42,297 nt of DNA, taken from Schlesneria paludicola DSM 18645. GTDB lineage: Bacteria > Planctomycetota > Planctomycetia > Planctomycetales > Planctomycetaceae. Below the pieces are notes generated by a model. That model worked only from the letters and a program-made list of their open reading frames with translations. It did not search any database and had not been told where the DNA came from. Shown here in pieces: positions 35,137 through 42,297 of this stretch. Where the stretch lies: assembly GCA_945869955.1 (NCBI GenBank), contig CAMBQP010000021.1:1-42297 (forward strand), read 5' to 3'. The position numbers were made by a program, and so were the translations under genes. How positions within the stretch are numbered: the stretch's first letter is position 1; each line of letters starts with the position of its first letter.

Positions 35137-35643
35137 CGGCAATCTTTTCCCTGGAGAATCTCGCTTCCGACCGTGTTCACGTTCAGCCCGATCCATGCGT
35201 GCTCAGGTTCCTCAATGGAAACCACCGGAATTCGGTCCCGCCCCTGGCTGGAACTACCACCGGATCATCTTTCGCCCGCATCACACTTCGCCCCGTTCAC
35301 TGTATGCGACACGATCTGGAAAAGAAAGAACTTCTTGGTTTTGTCGATTCGATCAACCCACGGAAAATTTCCGTCCCCGCTTTCTGACTCGCGATGGAAT
35401 GGAATTCGGCCTTCCGTTAGGGTAGATTCAATTGTCGTTGCATTGACCTTGTTCCCTGTTTTGCGGCGCAATGACACTGGTTCGGCTGGGAAGAATTGGC
35501 TGGGGAAGAGATCCTCTACGGCGATTTTTCGTTGCCAAAACGGCGGATTGTGATTCCGACAACTCGTTCTTCTCCGGTCAATTATCACGAAAACTGTCGT
35601 CGAAAACTGTCGTCGAATTCTCACCATCAAGACGCACTCTAAC
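35137..35643. promoter_or_regulatory. Divergent intergenic region
   Basis: This 507-nt gap lies between the divergent squalene-repeat and ComEA-type genes. Open frames on both strands (for example 35265-35645 minus) have no family signature. A 13-bp unit CGAAAACTGTCGT is repeated in tandem at 35588-35600 and 35601-35613, with a partial third copy to about 35618, ending about 26 nt before the ComEA ATG. I see no promoter I would defend. Confidence 0.4.
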
Positions 35644-36120
35644 ATGGCTGCGGATTCCCAGGATTTTTCTCGCGAAACATCGAAACCAACGCCGGCGGTT
35701 CACCAGCCGAACACGTCGGCTCAAAGCGAGGAATCGGTCGCTTCGTTCCCCGCCACGGTTTGGCTCCGCCATGCGGATCAATTCTTGCTGGGATCGCTGT
35801 TGATTGTGCTGCTGGTTCTGCTGATCGCCTGTCGCGGAAAAATGTCGGGATGGGGGCAGGCTGAGATCGAGATCCTCAGCCAGCAACCGCGCGAATATTA
35901 CTACGCGATCGATATCAACCGTGCGTCCTGGGTCGAATGGGCTCAGTTGGACGGAATTGGTGAGGTGATCGCGAGGCGGATTGTCGACGAGCGGCAACGT
36001 CATGGACCGTTTCAATCGATCGAGGATCTGAGGCGGGTCAGGGGGGTGGGAACGAAATTGATCGAGAAGCTCGCACCTTTTTTGACGATCACCGACGAGG
36101 AATTTAAAGAACTTCGCTGA
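35644..36120 (+). CDS. Membrane-anchored ComEA-type helix-hairpin-helix protein
   Basis: This 158-residue protein has a hydrophilic N-terminus, one transmembrane helix at about residues 50-66 (FLLGSLLIVLLVLLIAC) and a ComEA-like pair of helix-hairpin-helix motifs: AIDINRASWVEWAQLDGIGE and VRGVGTKLIEKL. ComEA-type proteins bind double-stranded DNA without sequence preference, and in competent bacteria they sit outside the inner membrane. No comEC/comF is in the window, so a DNA-uptake role is only a possibility. The last 17 nt overlap, tail to tail, the 3' end of fliN. Confidence 0.9.
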   Translation: MAADSQDFSRETSKPTPAVHQPNTSAQSEESVASFPATVWLRHADQFLLGSLLIVLLVLLIACRGKMSGWGQAEIEILSQQPREYYYAIDINRASWVEWAQLDGIGEVIARRIVDERQRHGPFQSIEDLRRVRGVGTKLIEKLAPFLTITDEEFKELR

Positions 36121-36370
36121 GGCGGACGCCAAACTTGCCCTCGATAATCACTAATTCTCCGCGGGCAATCAGTCGGCCATTGTCAACAAGGTCGACCGGA
36201 TCCCCAGCGAATTGATTCAGTGACACCACCGACCCCTTGCCCAGATTCAGGATCTCGTCAATCATCAACTCGGTTCGACCCAGCTCAATCGCGATTTCCC
36301 GCAACGGCTCGATGGGCGTTGTCATTGCAGAATTGATGAGCAAATCCAGAGGATCTTGATGGGGATTCAT
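36104..36370 (-). CDS. fliN: Flagellar motor switch protein FliN
   Basis: This 88-residue protein is essentially one SpoA/FliN domain (IEPLREIAIELGRTELMIDE, LNLGKGSVVSLNQFAGDPVD, GRLIARGELVIIEGKFGVRL). FliN forms the base of the C-ring that reverses the motor. It is shorter than many FliN proteins because the N-terminal extension is small. The ATG has an excellent ribosome-binding site (GAGGGAG, about ten nt upstream). It overlaps the ComEA-type gene by 17 nt in convergent orientation. It lies downstream of the flagellar sigma factor but 319 nt away, so it may have its own promoter. Confidence 0.93.
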   Translation of the reverse strand: MNPHQDPLDLLINSAMTTPIEPLREIAIELGRTELMIDEILNLGKGSVVSLNQFAGDPVDLVDNGRLIARGELVIIEGKFGVRLSEVL

Positions 36371-36689
36371 CCGATTTTGTCTCCCTCAAAAGAATTGACC
36401 AGCACGATCGACGCGACCTCTGGATCACCCAGATCGTCAGTCAAAAAGGTGTCTGCATGCAGGCCAGAATATCGCATCCGTAACAAATTTCTCTGTGAGA
36501 ATTACCGAGATTCACAGGAGTTACGCCTTGGCGGGGATCCGCCCGCTTACAACGTGTGGTCAATGACAGCAAGACTATACCATGAAATGCCGCTCTGAAA
36601 ATGCCTCCCTGGAAATGCAGACACCCCAATCGCCAGAATGCGATTGGGGTGCGTGGAATGAGGGCGACCATGTCGCGCTGACGGATCGC
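36371..36689. other. Gap between fliA-type sigma gene and fliN
   Basis: This 319-nt gap contains the 12-bp stem-loop described separately. The rest shows no recognisable gene. The open minus-strand frame at 36441-36671 lacks a family signature. It could hold the fliN promoter; a flagellar sigma-28-like site is plausible but I cannot mark one. Confidence 0.4.
36622..36651 (-). terminator. Perfect 12-bp stem-loop downstream of the sigma factor gene
   Basis: CACCCCAATCGC (36622-36633) pairs with GCGATTGGGGTG (36640-36651) around a 6-nt loop, ending 38 nt after the sigma-gene stop (36690). Neither side is followed by a run of T, so it may be a non-canonical terminator or a 3'-end mRNA stabiliser rather than a classical terminator. 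Confidence 0.5.
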
Positions 36690-37475
36690 TTACTGAGCGA
36701 ACTCTGGTCGACGTCGATTGAGCTGATCTTTCAGGCGTGCCACGATACTGGAATGCATCTGACTGACGCGAGATTCAGACAGCCCGAGGGTGGTGCCGAT
36801 CTCTTTCATCGTCAATTCCTCATAGTAATAGAGGATGATGATGAGCCGTTCGTTGCGATTCAGCCCTTTAGTCACAAGCTTCATCACATCGCGCTTTTGG
36901 ATACCATCGGTCGGGTCTTCTCCCTTGGTATCTTCGATGATGTCGATCTCACGAACGTCTTTGTAACTGTCCGTTTCGTACCATTTCTTATTCAAGCTAA
37001 CAAGATTGACCGCCGAGGCTTCCGACTTGTGTTTGTCGTATTCCTCCATCGGTAATCCCATCTTTCGGGCAATTTCGGCATCCGAAGGGGGGCGGCCCAG
37101 CTCGGCTTCCGCTTCTTTGCGAGCGGCTTCCAATTTACTCGCCTTGCTTCGAACCAGCCGTGGAACCCAATCCATCGTGCGCAGTTCATCGAGCATGGCA
37201 CCACGGATACGCGGGACGCAATAGGTTTCGAACTTGACGCCTCGTTCGAGGTCGAACGCCTCGATGGCGTCCATCAGACCGAAAACCCCCGCCGAAATCA
37301 GATCGTTGAGATCAACTCCGTCCGGAAGTTTCGCCCAGACGCGTTCGGCGTTGTAGCGAACCAGCGGCAAAAACCGCTCAATCAGAGCGTTGCGTAACTT
37401 TTGATTGGATTGATCTCGCTTGAAGTCCAGCCAGACTTGGGCGATCTCTTCTTCGGTTGCCACTTTCATTACCAT
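36690..37475 (-). CDS. fliA: Flagellar sigma factor, FliA/WhiG type (sigma-28)
   Basis: This 261-residue sigma-70-family factor would direct late flagellar genes. Region 2 is visible as LPLVRYNAERVWAKLPDGVD, LISAGVFGLMDAIEAFDLER and FETYCVPRIRGAMLDELR; the TMDWVPRLVRSKA segment is typical of WhiG/FliA. Region 3 has ELGRPPSDAEIARKMG and region 4 is LTMKEIGTTLGLSESRVSQM. I start at the ATG at 37475, which follows GGAGGG by four to five nt; an ATG at 37487 is also in frame but has no ribosome-binding site. An 11-bp near-perfect inverted repeat lies 27 nt upstream. It follows flhG, with a 303-nt gap. Confidence 0.94.
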   Translation of the reverse strand: MVMKVATEEEIAQVWLDFKRDQSNQKLRNALIERFLPLVRYNAERVWAKLPDGVDLNDLISAGVFGLMDAIEAFDLERGVKFETYCVPRIRGAMLDELRTMDWVPRLVRSKASKLEAARKEAEAELGRPPSDAEIARKMGLPMEEYDKHKSEASAVNLVSLNKKWYETDSYKDVREIDIIEDTKGEDPTDGIQKRDVMKLVTKGLNRNERLIIILYYYEELTMKEIGTTLGLSESRVSQMHSSIVARLKDQLNRRRPEFAQ

Positions 37476-37778
37476 CGCACCCTCCATGGTGAGTCTTCGG
37501 CAATCACAACATCATGCTGTGATTCTGGCTTCGAGGCCCTTGCCGTATTGATTTCGTTTCGTTTCTTTTTTCGATCCGGTCTACTTGCGCTGAGGACCAG
37601 GTCGTTTTCAACAACACGGACTTCGTTTGATCAGACTACGACAAAAATTTGTTAGAAATCTTCACTCCATCATCATCGGTCGTCACAAGCATCAAATATG
37701 AGTCAAATCACTTTATTTCCCCTAAACCTCACAACTGGCTTGTTTTTGACGGAAATCATCAAAAAACGTTGTATTGCT
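37476..37778. promoter_or_regulatory. Gap between flhG and the sigma factor gene
   Basis: This 303-nt gap carries the inverted repeat at 37502-37524 described separately and a 7-bp AT-rich inverted repeat (TTTTTGA/TCAAAAA) at 37743-37765 just after flhG. The latter is too weak to call a terminator. The gap suggests an independent promoter for the sigma gene. Confidence 0.4.
37502..37524 (-). promoter_or_regulatory. Near-perfect 11-bp inverted repeat in the sigma gene leader
   Basis: AATCACAACAT and ATGCTGTGATT flank a single central base, one mismatch in 11. It lies 27 nt upstream of the chosen ATG, next to the ribosome-binding site. It could be a repressor operator or an mRNA hairpin that limits translation of the sigma factor. 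Function is inference. Confidence 0.45.
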
Positions 37779-38717
37779 TCATGTTGTAGAAAAAGATTCC
37801 GCCCGAGCGAGCTCAGAATGAGACCACAGACGAAAGAAGAACTGGTTTCCGGTTACCGACCATCGCGTTTGATTCCAACGTTGGGCTAACTCATCGACAG
37901 CAACCGCAGACTCGCAGGTCGGCGTCTGAATTATCAAGGGAACCCGTGAATGTACGGATTGGACGACATGCGGATCGCGCGCAATCGAGCCGATCCGATG
38001 CAAGTCAAGATGCAAAAATGACTGGGATGCTTGTTGCAATCGGTCAAGAATCTGTTGTGATTGGGAGTGGGAATCGGACTGATTGACGAGGACTCCCAAA
38101 CGTCCCCCGGCAACCCTCGCGAGTGATTTCACGGTTGCATAGGCTTCCACGATCGCCGTCGGTTCGGGGGTCGACAAAATCAGGAGTTCATCGGCCGCCG
38201 CCGCCAAACGTTGTACCATCTCGATCGTTCCCCCACTCCCATCGACGATCAACCAATCCAGGTTTTCCTCGAAGGATTGAAGTGAGGCAAAAAGTGATTG
38301 CTGCTGTGTGCTTGTCACGAGATCCTGTTGGATGAGGCCGCTCCCACCCGCGAGAATATGGACGCCCGCAGGACCCTTCTGCACGACCTGTTCCAGGCGA
38401 CGACCACCTCGGGTGACATGCGACAAATTCCAGTACCTGCTGATGCCGCAGAGCATCTCCACTTGACCCAAATGGGGACTGGCATCGAATAACCCGACCT
38501 GAGACCCTTGTTTTGCCAAGGCAATCGCCAGATTCACCGCGAGCACCGACTTGCCAACCCCACCCTTGCCCCCGGCGATCGCGATCGTATGACATCGCCG
38601 ACCCTTCACGGAACCCTCGGCAGCGGCAGATACTCGCCGTGCGATCAGCGAGCGCAATTCGCAGGCTTGGTCATGCATGACAGCGTGTTTCGGGTTGAAT
38701 GTGGGTAGAGATTGCAT
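37779..38717 (-). CDS. flhG: Flagellar number regulator FlhG (MinD-like ATPase)
   Basis: This 312-residue ParA/MinD-family ATPase has the deviant Walker A loop AGGKGGVGKS (Lys51, Lys56), the Asp-containing LFDASPHLGQVEMLCG and WLIVDGSGGTIEMVQRL (Walker B region), and the PEPTAIVEAYATVKSL stretch. FlhG (YlxH/FleN) works with FlhF to set flagellar number and position. The C-terminal amphipathic membrane helix of MinD is not obvious; the tail FFFRLWSHSELARAES may be its equivalent. It follows flhF by 106 nt and precedes the sigma gene, the classical flhF-flhG-fliA order. The start codon has only a weak ribosome-binding site. Confidence 0.92.
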   Translation of the reverse strand: MQSLPTFNPKHAVMHDQACELRSLIARRVSAAAEGSVKGRRCHTIAIAGGKGGVGKSVLAVNLAIALAKQGSQVGLFDASPHLGQVEMLCGISRYWNLSHVTRGGRRLEQVVQKGPAGVHILAGGSGLIQQDLVTSTQQQSLFASLQSFEENLDWLIVDGSGGTIEMVQRLAAAADELLILSTPEPTAIVEAYATVKSLARVAGGRLGVLVNQSDSHSQSQQILDRLQQASQSFLHLDLHRIGSIARDPHVVQSVHSRVPLIIQTPTCESAVAVDELAQRWNQTRWSVTGNQFFFRLWSHSELARAESFSTT

Positions 38718-38823
38718 GGGGTGAATTGATGTCGTGAGTTGAGGATCAGGATTGCGGTGAAATGAATTTGCTGCGGAACGTATAAGAAGCGGACGTGATT
38801 TGATCAGGAGCGAAGGAGAGTGG

Positions 38824-40191
38824 TCAAAAGATCAGTTGGTCTCGGCCAATAATCAACCGGGCCAGGCGACCTGGATTGGCAGGTTCGATCTGGGCAGGAA
38901 CATCCTGTCCGGTCGTGATGTAACTGATTGGAAGTTTGATTTCTCTCGTGATGGACAATAAGCCGCCACAGCCGATTGCTTCATCCAGCTTGGTAATCAC
39001 CAGCGATGTTGGCTGCGAGGCCGCGAACTGTTGCGCAATCTTTGGCAGGTTTTTCGGACCACCGGAAAGGCTCAGTAGTAGTAAAACGTGGTGCGAGGAT
39101 GTCGCCTGAACAATTTCGTTTAACTCATGCAACTTGGTTCGATCCAGCGGACTACGACCGGCCGTATCAATCAGGATGAGATCCACCTCGCTGAGATCCT
39201 GAACCGCTCGTCGCACTTCGGCGGGGCTGGCCGCCGAATAGAGCGGAATCTGCAGGATGTCCGCGTATTCCTGCAACTGGGGAAATGCACCGACACGATA
39301 ACGATCCGTCGTGATCAAGCCGACTCGACGACCTTCTCGCAACTGAAAATGTCCCGCCAGCTTGGCAATTGTTGTCGTTTTGCCAACGCCAGTGGGGCCC
39401 GTCAAGGTCACGATTTCTCGGCGGCCCGGTTGAAGTTGAATTGGTTGAGCACAGTGAATGTCCTGCTCAACATAGCGAGTTAATGTTGCGAGGAAGTCGG
39501 TCGTGGAATCCCCCTTGCGGTTTGCAAGCTCGAGTGAGTAGCGCTCGATGAGGTCTGCGGCGAGACTCGCGTCAATCCCCGCTTCGATCAGTTGCTCGTA
39601 CTCGTTCGAGAACGGATCCAGCGGGGGAGTGGATATCCTGCCCGGGAACGGCAAAATTCGGGGTGAACTTGACGTCCGTAGAGCCTCGGAGTGTGGCGAG
39701 AACGCGGAATCCAGCCGATTGTCCAGGTTGGTTAACGAGGCCGGCAGCGATTCAAAATCCCCCCGCTGCTGGCGGGGGATTGACCTTTCGAAGGTTGACC
39801 CGGACGTGAGCCATTCGGGTGATGGTCCAAGTTCTTCCGGTACGACAACTGCTTCAACCGCTACCGTGAGTCTCTCGGCAGGATTTGTGGAAGTGGAAAG
39901 CGTATGAGATCCCGCTGTCAGCGACTGTTTTTTTTCGGCAAGCGTTTGAATGGTACGAGGGGCCGGAACGGATCCCTGCACTTTGACTTTTGCGGTTTTG
40001 ACAGAGGATTCGCGACGAATCCGCTCGGCACTGATTTCGACCTCTTGGCGCTTCGATGGCCAGGGAAGCAATCGCCGTGTAATCACCTCTTTGGAATCCA
40101 CCACGATCGCGTCTCGTCCTAGCTCGCGACGAACCAGCTCAAGGGCTTCGTCCATCGTCGCAGCACGAAAAGTATGAATTTTCTGTTTCAT
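38824..40191 (-). CDS. flhF: Flagellar SRP-like GTPase FlhF
   Basis: This 455-residue protein has an N-terminal B domain (KIHTFRAATMDEALELVRRE, the usual FlhF start), a long low-complexity linker to about residue 200, then the N and G domains. The G elements are VTLTGPTGVGKTTTIAKLAG (G1), LIDTAGRSPLDR (G3) and VITKLDEAIGCGG (G4). FlhF recruits the first flagellar parts to the right place in the cell envelope. I start at the ATG at 40191; a GTG nine nt upstream is possible. It follows flhA by 53 nt and leads flhG, so the three are probably one transcript. Confidence 0.94.
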   Translation of the reverse strand: MKQKIHTFRAATMDEALELVRRELGRDAIVVDSKEVITRRLLPWPSKRQEVEISAERIRRESSVKTAKVKVQGSVPAPRTIQTLAEKKQSLTAGSHTLSTSTNPAERLTVAVEAVVVPEELGPSPEWLTSGSTFERSIPRQQRGDFESLPASLTNLDNRLDSAFSPHSEALRTSSSPRILPFPGRISTPPLDPFSNEYEQLIEAGIDASLAADLIERYSLELANRKGDSTTDFLATLTRYVEQDIHCAQPIQLQPGRREIVTLTGPTGVGKTTTIAKLAGHFQLREGRRVGLITTDRYRVGAFPQLQEYADILQIPLYSAASPAEVRRAVQDLSEVDLILIDTAGRSPLDRTKLHELNEIVQATSSHHVLLLLSLSGGPKNLPKIAQQFAASQPTSLVITKLDEAIGCGGLLSITREIKLPISYITTGQDVPAQIEPANPGRLARLIIGRDQLIF

Positions 40192-40244
40192 GTTCGGCAC
40201 TCAAAAACAGGTGGATTCAGTCGGAACAAAGGGACACATTTTCG

Positions 40245-42297
40245 TTACGCCGCAGCGAACGTGGCCGACAGTGGAGAACCGTTGAGCCGATCATCGCTCT
40301 CGGTTTTCGTGGGAAATTTCAGGGAATTTACGGGAATCTGTCCATAGGACTTAATCACCGTATCACGAGTGATTTCGTGAATGCTCATCACCGCTAATCG
40401 TGGCAGACTGGATTCGGTCAGATTTCTCAGGAGCGGTCGGACGCGTGATGCACAAATCAGCACCGGCGGATGACCCGCACGAACCAGGCGTTTGGATTGA
40501 CGCGAGATTTCCTGGGTGACCCCATCAACGGCCTGTGGTGACAGCTTCACCACTAATCCCTGCTCGCCCAGTTCAAATCCGCCCGCTAAAATGTCTTCCA
40601 GAGCAGGATCTAACGTCAGTGTATGAATTGTCCGGGTGGCATCCCGATATTGCTGGCAGAGGGTACGACTGAGTGCATGTCGTGTGTATTCCACGAGTAC
40701 GACAATGTCCTTCGTTCGTTCAGCATAGTCTCCCAGCGTTTCCAGAATCGTTTCCAGATCTTTCACGGGAACTCGTTCACGCAACAGTCGCCCCAGTATC
40801 TGATGCACATGGGAAGGCTTGAGTAAATCGGGAATCAGTTCGTCCACAATTTTCGGCGAGGTTCGCCGCAGATTGTCGAGCAGTTGATGCACCTGCTGCC
40901 GCGTCAGTAATTCGTCGGCATGCGAATGAACGATTTCTGCCAAATGAGCCATCAGGGCGACCACCGGCTCGATCACCTTGAATCCCAATGATTTGGCCTG
41001 TTCGGCCAGTGTTGAATCAATCCACTTCGCCGGACGGCCTGTGGCTGGCTCGCTGTAGTCCTGACCCGCCAGTTCGCCACTGACAAATCCTGGATTGATC
41101 GCCAGTAATGCATCCATGCGAAGTTCGCCCGTCGCAACCGTTACGCCCCGAAACTTGATGCGATAGCCAAAATCTTTGAGACGCAGGCTGTCTCGAATTT
41201 TGACTTTGGGGAGCAGAATTCCCAGATCTTGAGCAATTCGGTTTCGTAGCTGGCTGACACGGTCCATCAGATCACCACCCGCATCGGGATCCGCCAATTT
41301 AATCAGTCGGAAACCCAGCTCCAGTTCGATCGGCTCGACCACCAACTTGTCCTCGGGACGCAATTCCGGGGCCGATCGAGCGGCCACAGCAGGTGTTGAT
41401 TTGGCCGCAAGCGTGGCGGCCGATCCGATGACTGGCGACGTCCGGGTTGTGGTGTTGGGCAAGTCGCTGGCGATTGGGTGAGCAATGTTTGAATGGTCTG
41501 GATTTGTATTGTCTCGATTTTGCTTTTTCAGTGTCATCCCGACGAAGGCACAACCCAAACCCAAACCAAGCAACGGTAACATCGGCAGCCCCGTGAAGGC
41601 CAAGCCACCGACAAAAGCGGCTGCGAGAAACAATGCTGTGGGATCTCGAAAAATCTGCTGGACAACATCCTGCGATAAATCAGAGCTTCGAGACGATCGG
41701 GTCGTTAACAATCCCGCGGCGATCGCAATCAGAAATCCGGGCACTTGCGATACCAACCCATCACCGATGGTCAACGTCGCATAGACTTCAATCGCTCGTG
41801 TCACGGACATCTGATGCTGAATCACTCCGATCCCCAGTCCGCCGACTAAGTTGATCAGGGTAATCAGGATGCCCGCAATCGCATCACCACGAACAAATTT
41901 TCCGGCCCCGTCCATCGCGGCGTAGAAATCCGCGTAATCTGACAGTTCTTCGCGGCGAAGTCTGGCTTGTTCAGGAGTGATGAAACCGGCGGCCAGGTCC
42001 GCATCAATCGCCAATTGTTTGCCGGGCATACCATCAAGGGCAAACCTCGCTGCCACTTCGCTAATTCGCGTGGCACCTTTCGTGACCACGACAAATTGAA
42101 TAATGACGACGATCGCGAACAGGATCAGTCCAACTGCCAGTTGTCCTTGAGCCACAAATTGCCCAAAGGCTTCGATCACATCTCCCGCTGCATCCATTCC
42201 TGCAGTATGAGCCCGAGTCAGAATCAGTCGTGTCGAGGCGACATTCAACACCAGCCGAATCAGTGTCATCATGAGCAGTAGTGAAGGAAAGGAACTG
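40245..42297 (-). CDS. flhA: Flagellar export gate protein FlhA (5'-truncated by the window)
   Basis: This is the main part of FlhA, the export gate that binds chaperone-substrate complexes. The frame continues in phase past the in-frame ATG at 42272 to the window edge, where codons spell SFPSLLL ahead of TLIRLVLNVASTRLIL, an internal FlhA segment, so about 50-60 N-terminal residues lie outside. Visible here are the membrane part (the FHIPEP signature region, with KGATRISEVAARFALDGMPG, ADLAAGFITPEQARLRREEL and GLGIGVIQHQMS), a second transmembrane cluster (LGLGLGCAFVG), and the cytoplasmic domain ending near HEITRDTVIKSYGQIPV. The tail differs from proteobacterial FlhA. It probably heads the flhA-flhF-flhG-fliA transcript. 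Confidence 0.95.
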   Translation of the reverse strand, partial: SSFPSLLLMMTLIRLVLNVASTRLILTRAHTAGMDAAGDVIEAFGQFVAQGQLAVGLILFAIVVIIQFVVVTKGATRISEVAARFALDGMPGKQLAIDADLAAGFITPEQARLRREELSDYADFYAAMDGAGKFVRGDAIAGILITLINLVGGLGIGVIQHQMSVTRAIEVYATLTIGDGLVSQVPGFLIAIAAGLLTTRSSRSSDLSQDVVQQIFRDPTALFLAAAFVGGLAFTGLPMLPLLGLGLGCAFVGMTLKKQNRDNTNPDHSNIAHPIASDLPNTTTRTSPVIGSAATLAAKSTPAVAARSAPELRPEDKLVVEPIELELGFRLIKLADPDAGGDLMDRVSQLRNRIAQDLGILLPKVKIRDSLRLKDFGYRIKFRGVTVATGELRMDALLAINPGFVSGELAGQDYSEPATGRPAKWIDSTLAEQAKSLGFKVIEPVVALMAHLAEIVHSHADELLTRQQVHQLLDNLRRTSPKIVDELIPDLLKPSHVHQILGRLLRERVPVKDLETILETLGDYAERTKDIVVLVEYTRHALSRTLCQQYRDATRTIHTLTLDPALEDILAGGFELGEQGLVVKLSPQAVDGVTQEISRQSKRLVRAGHPPVLICASRVRPLLRNLTESSLPRLAVMSIHEITRDTVIKSYGQIPVNSLKFPTKTESDDRLNGSPLSATFAAA

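Noticed and set aside
35265-35645. 126-codon minus-strand frame in the gap before the ComEA-type gene
   Set aside because: No domain, unlikely composition, and overlaps the repeats and leader of the plus-strand gene.
36441-36671. 76-codon minus-strand frame between fliN and the sigma gene
   Set aside because: It runs through the stem-loop and has no recognisable features.

Overview
The window looks like a piece of a planctomycete chromosome (phylum Planctomycetota, most likely a Planctomycetaceae/Schlesneria-type lineage; the genus is inference). The evidence is the gene content: a DUF1501 protein with a twin-arginine leader, a giant secreted PVC-type dehydrogenase/HEAT/cytochrome c protein, a lipoprotein made of two DUF1559 modules, a squalene-cyclase-repeat protein, a eukaryote-like UDP-sugar pyrophosphorylase, and a flagellar block read as flhA-flhF-flhG-fliA. 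I saw no tRNA, rRNA, CRISPR array, transposase or prophage gene.

Layout. (1) 0.3-8.4 kb, minus strand: a nucleotide-sugar cassette. In transcription order it holds a GalE-like epimerase, a fused UDP-sugar pyrophosphorylase/mannose-6-phosphate isomerase, UDP-glucose dehydrogenase, UDP-xylose synthase, a Gfo/Idh/MocA oxidoreductase and a TIM-barrel PEP-hydrolase-like protein. The set could make UDP-GlcNAc, UDP-GlcA, UDP-xylose and mannose phosphates for envelope polysaccharide. (2) 8.7-18 kb, minus strand: an extracellular hydrolase/oxidation group. It holds a DUF1501 Tat protein, an M14-type deacylase, an 1841-residue ceramidase-dehydrogenase-cytochrome c fusion and, translationally coupled to it, a beta-lactamase-fold serine hydrolase. 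(3) 18.5-20.6 kb, plus strand: a compact operon like E. coli yjfL-yjfM-yjfC (DUF350 membrane protein, Gly-rich lipoprotein, YjfC/YgiC-type ATP-grasp ligase). A 135-bp in-frame tandem duplication inside it has created a small chimeric membrane ORF. (4) 20.6-22.5 kb, minus strand: a PiT-family anion transporter behind a periplasmic two-domain rhodanese. (5) 22.7-25.8 kb, plus strand: a duplicated DUF1559 lipoprotein and a small lipoprotein closed by a clear terminator.

(6) 25.9-30.4 kb: plsY and an aminotransferase (minus), then uppP and larC (plus). LarC ends in 22 uninterrupted Asp-His pairs. (7) 30.6-36.1 kb: an SLBB-domain envelope protein, a zinc-ribbon/SUFU gene broken by one in-frame TAA, an Hsp20 chaperone, a squalene-cyclase-repeat protein (all minus), and a membrane-anchored ComEA-type helix-hairpin-helix protein (plus). 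(8) 36.1-42.3 kb, minus strand: fliN, a FliA/WhiG-type sigma factor, flhG, flhF and flhA, the last cut by the window edge. This block covers export gate, placement/number control and late-gene transcription of the flagellum.

The points most worth following are the ATP-grasp operon with its duplication-born microprotein, the interrupted zinc-ribbon/SUFU gene, the two large multi-enzyme fusions, the LarC Asp-His tail, and the PiT-rhodanese pair whose transporter lacks a signature aspartate.
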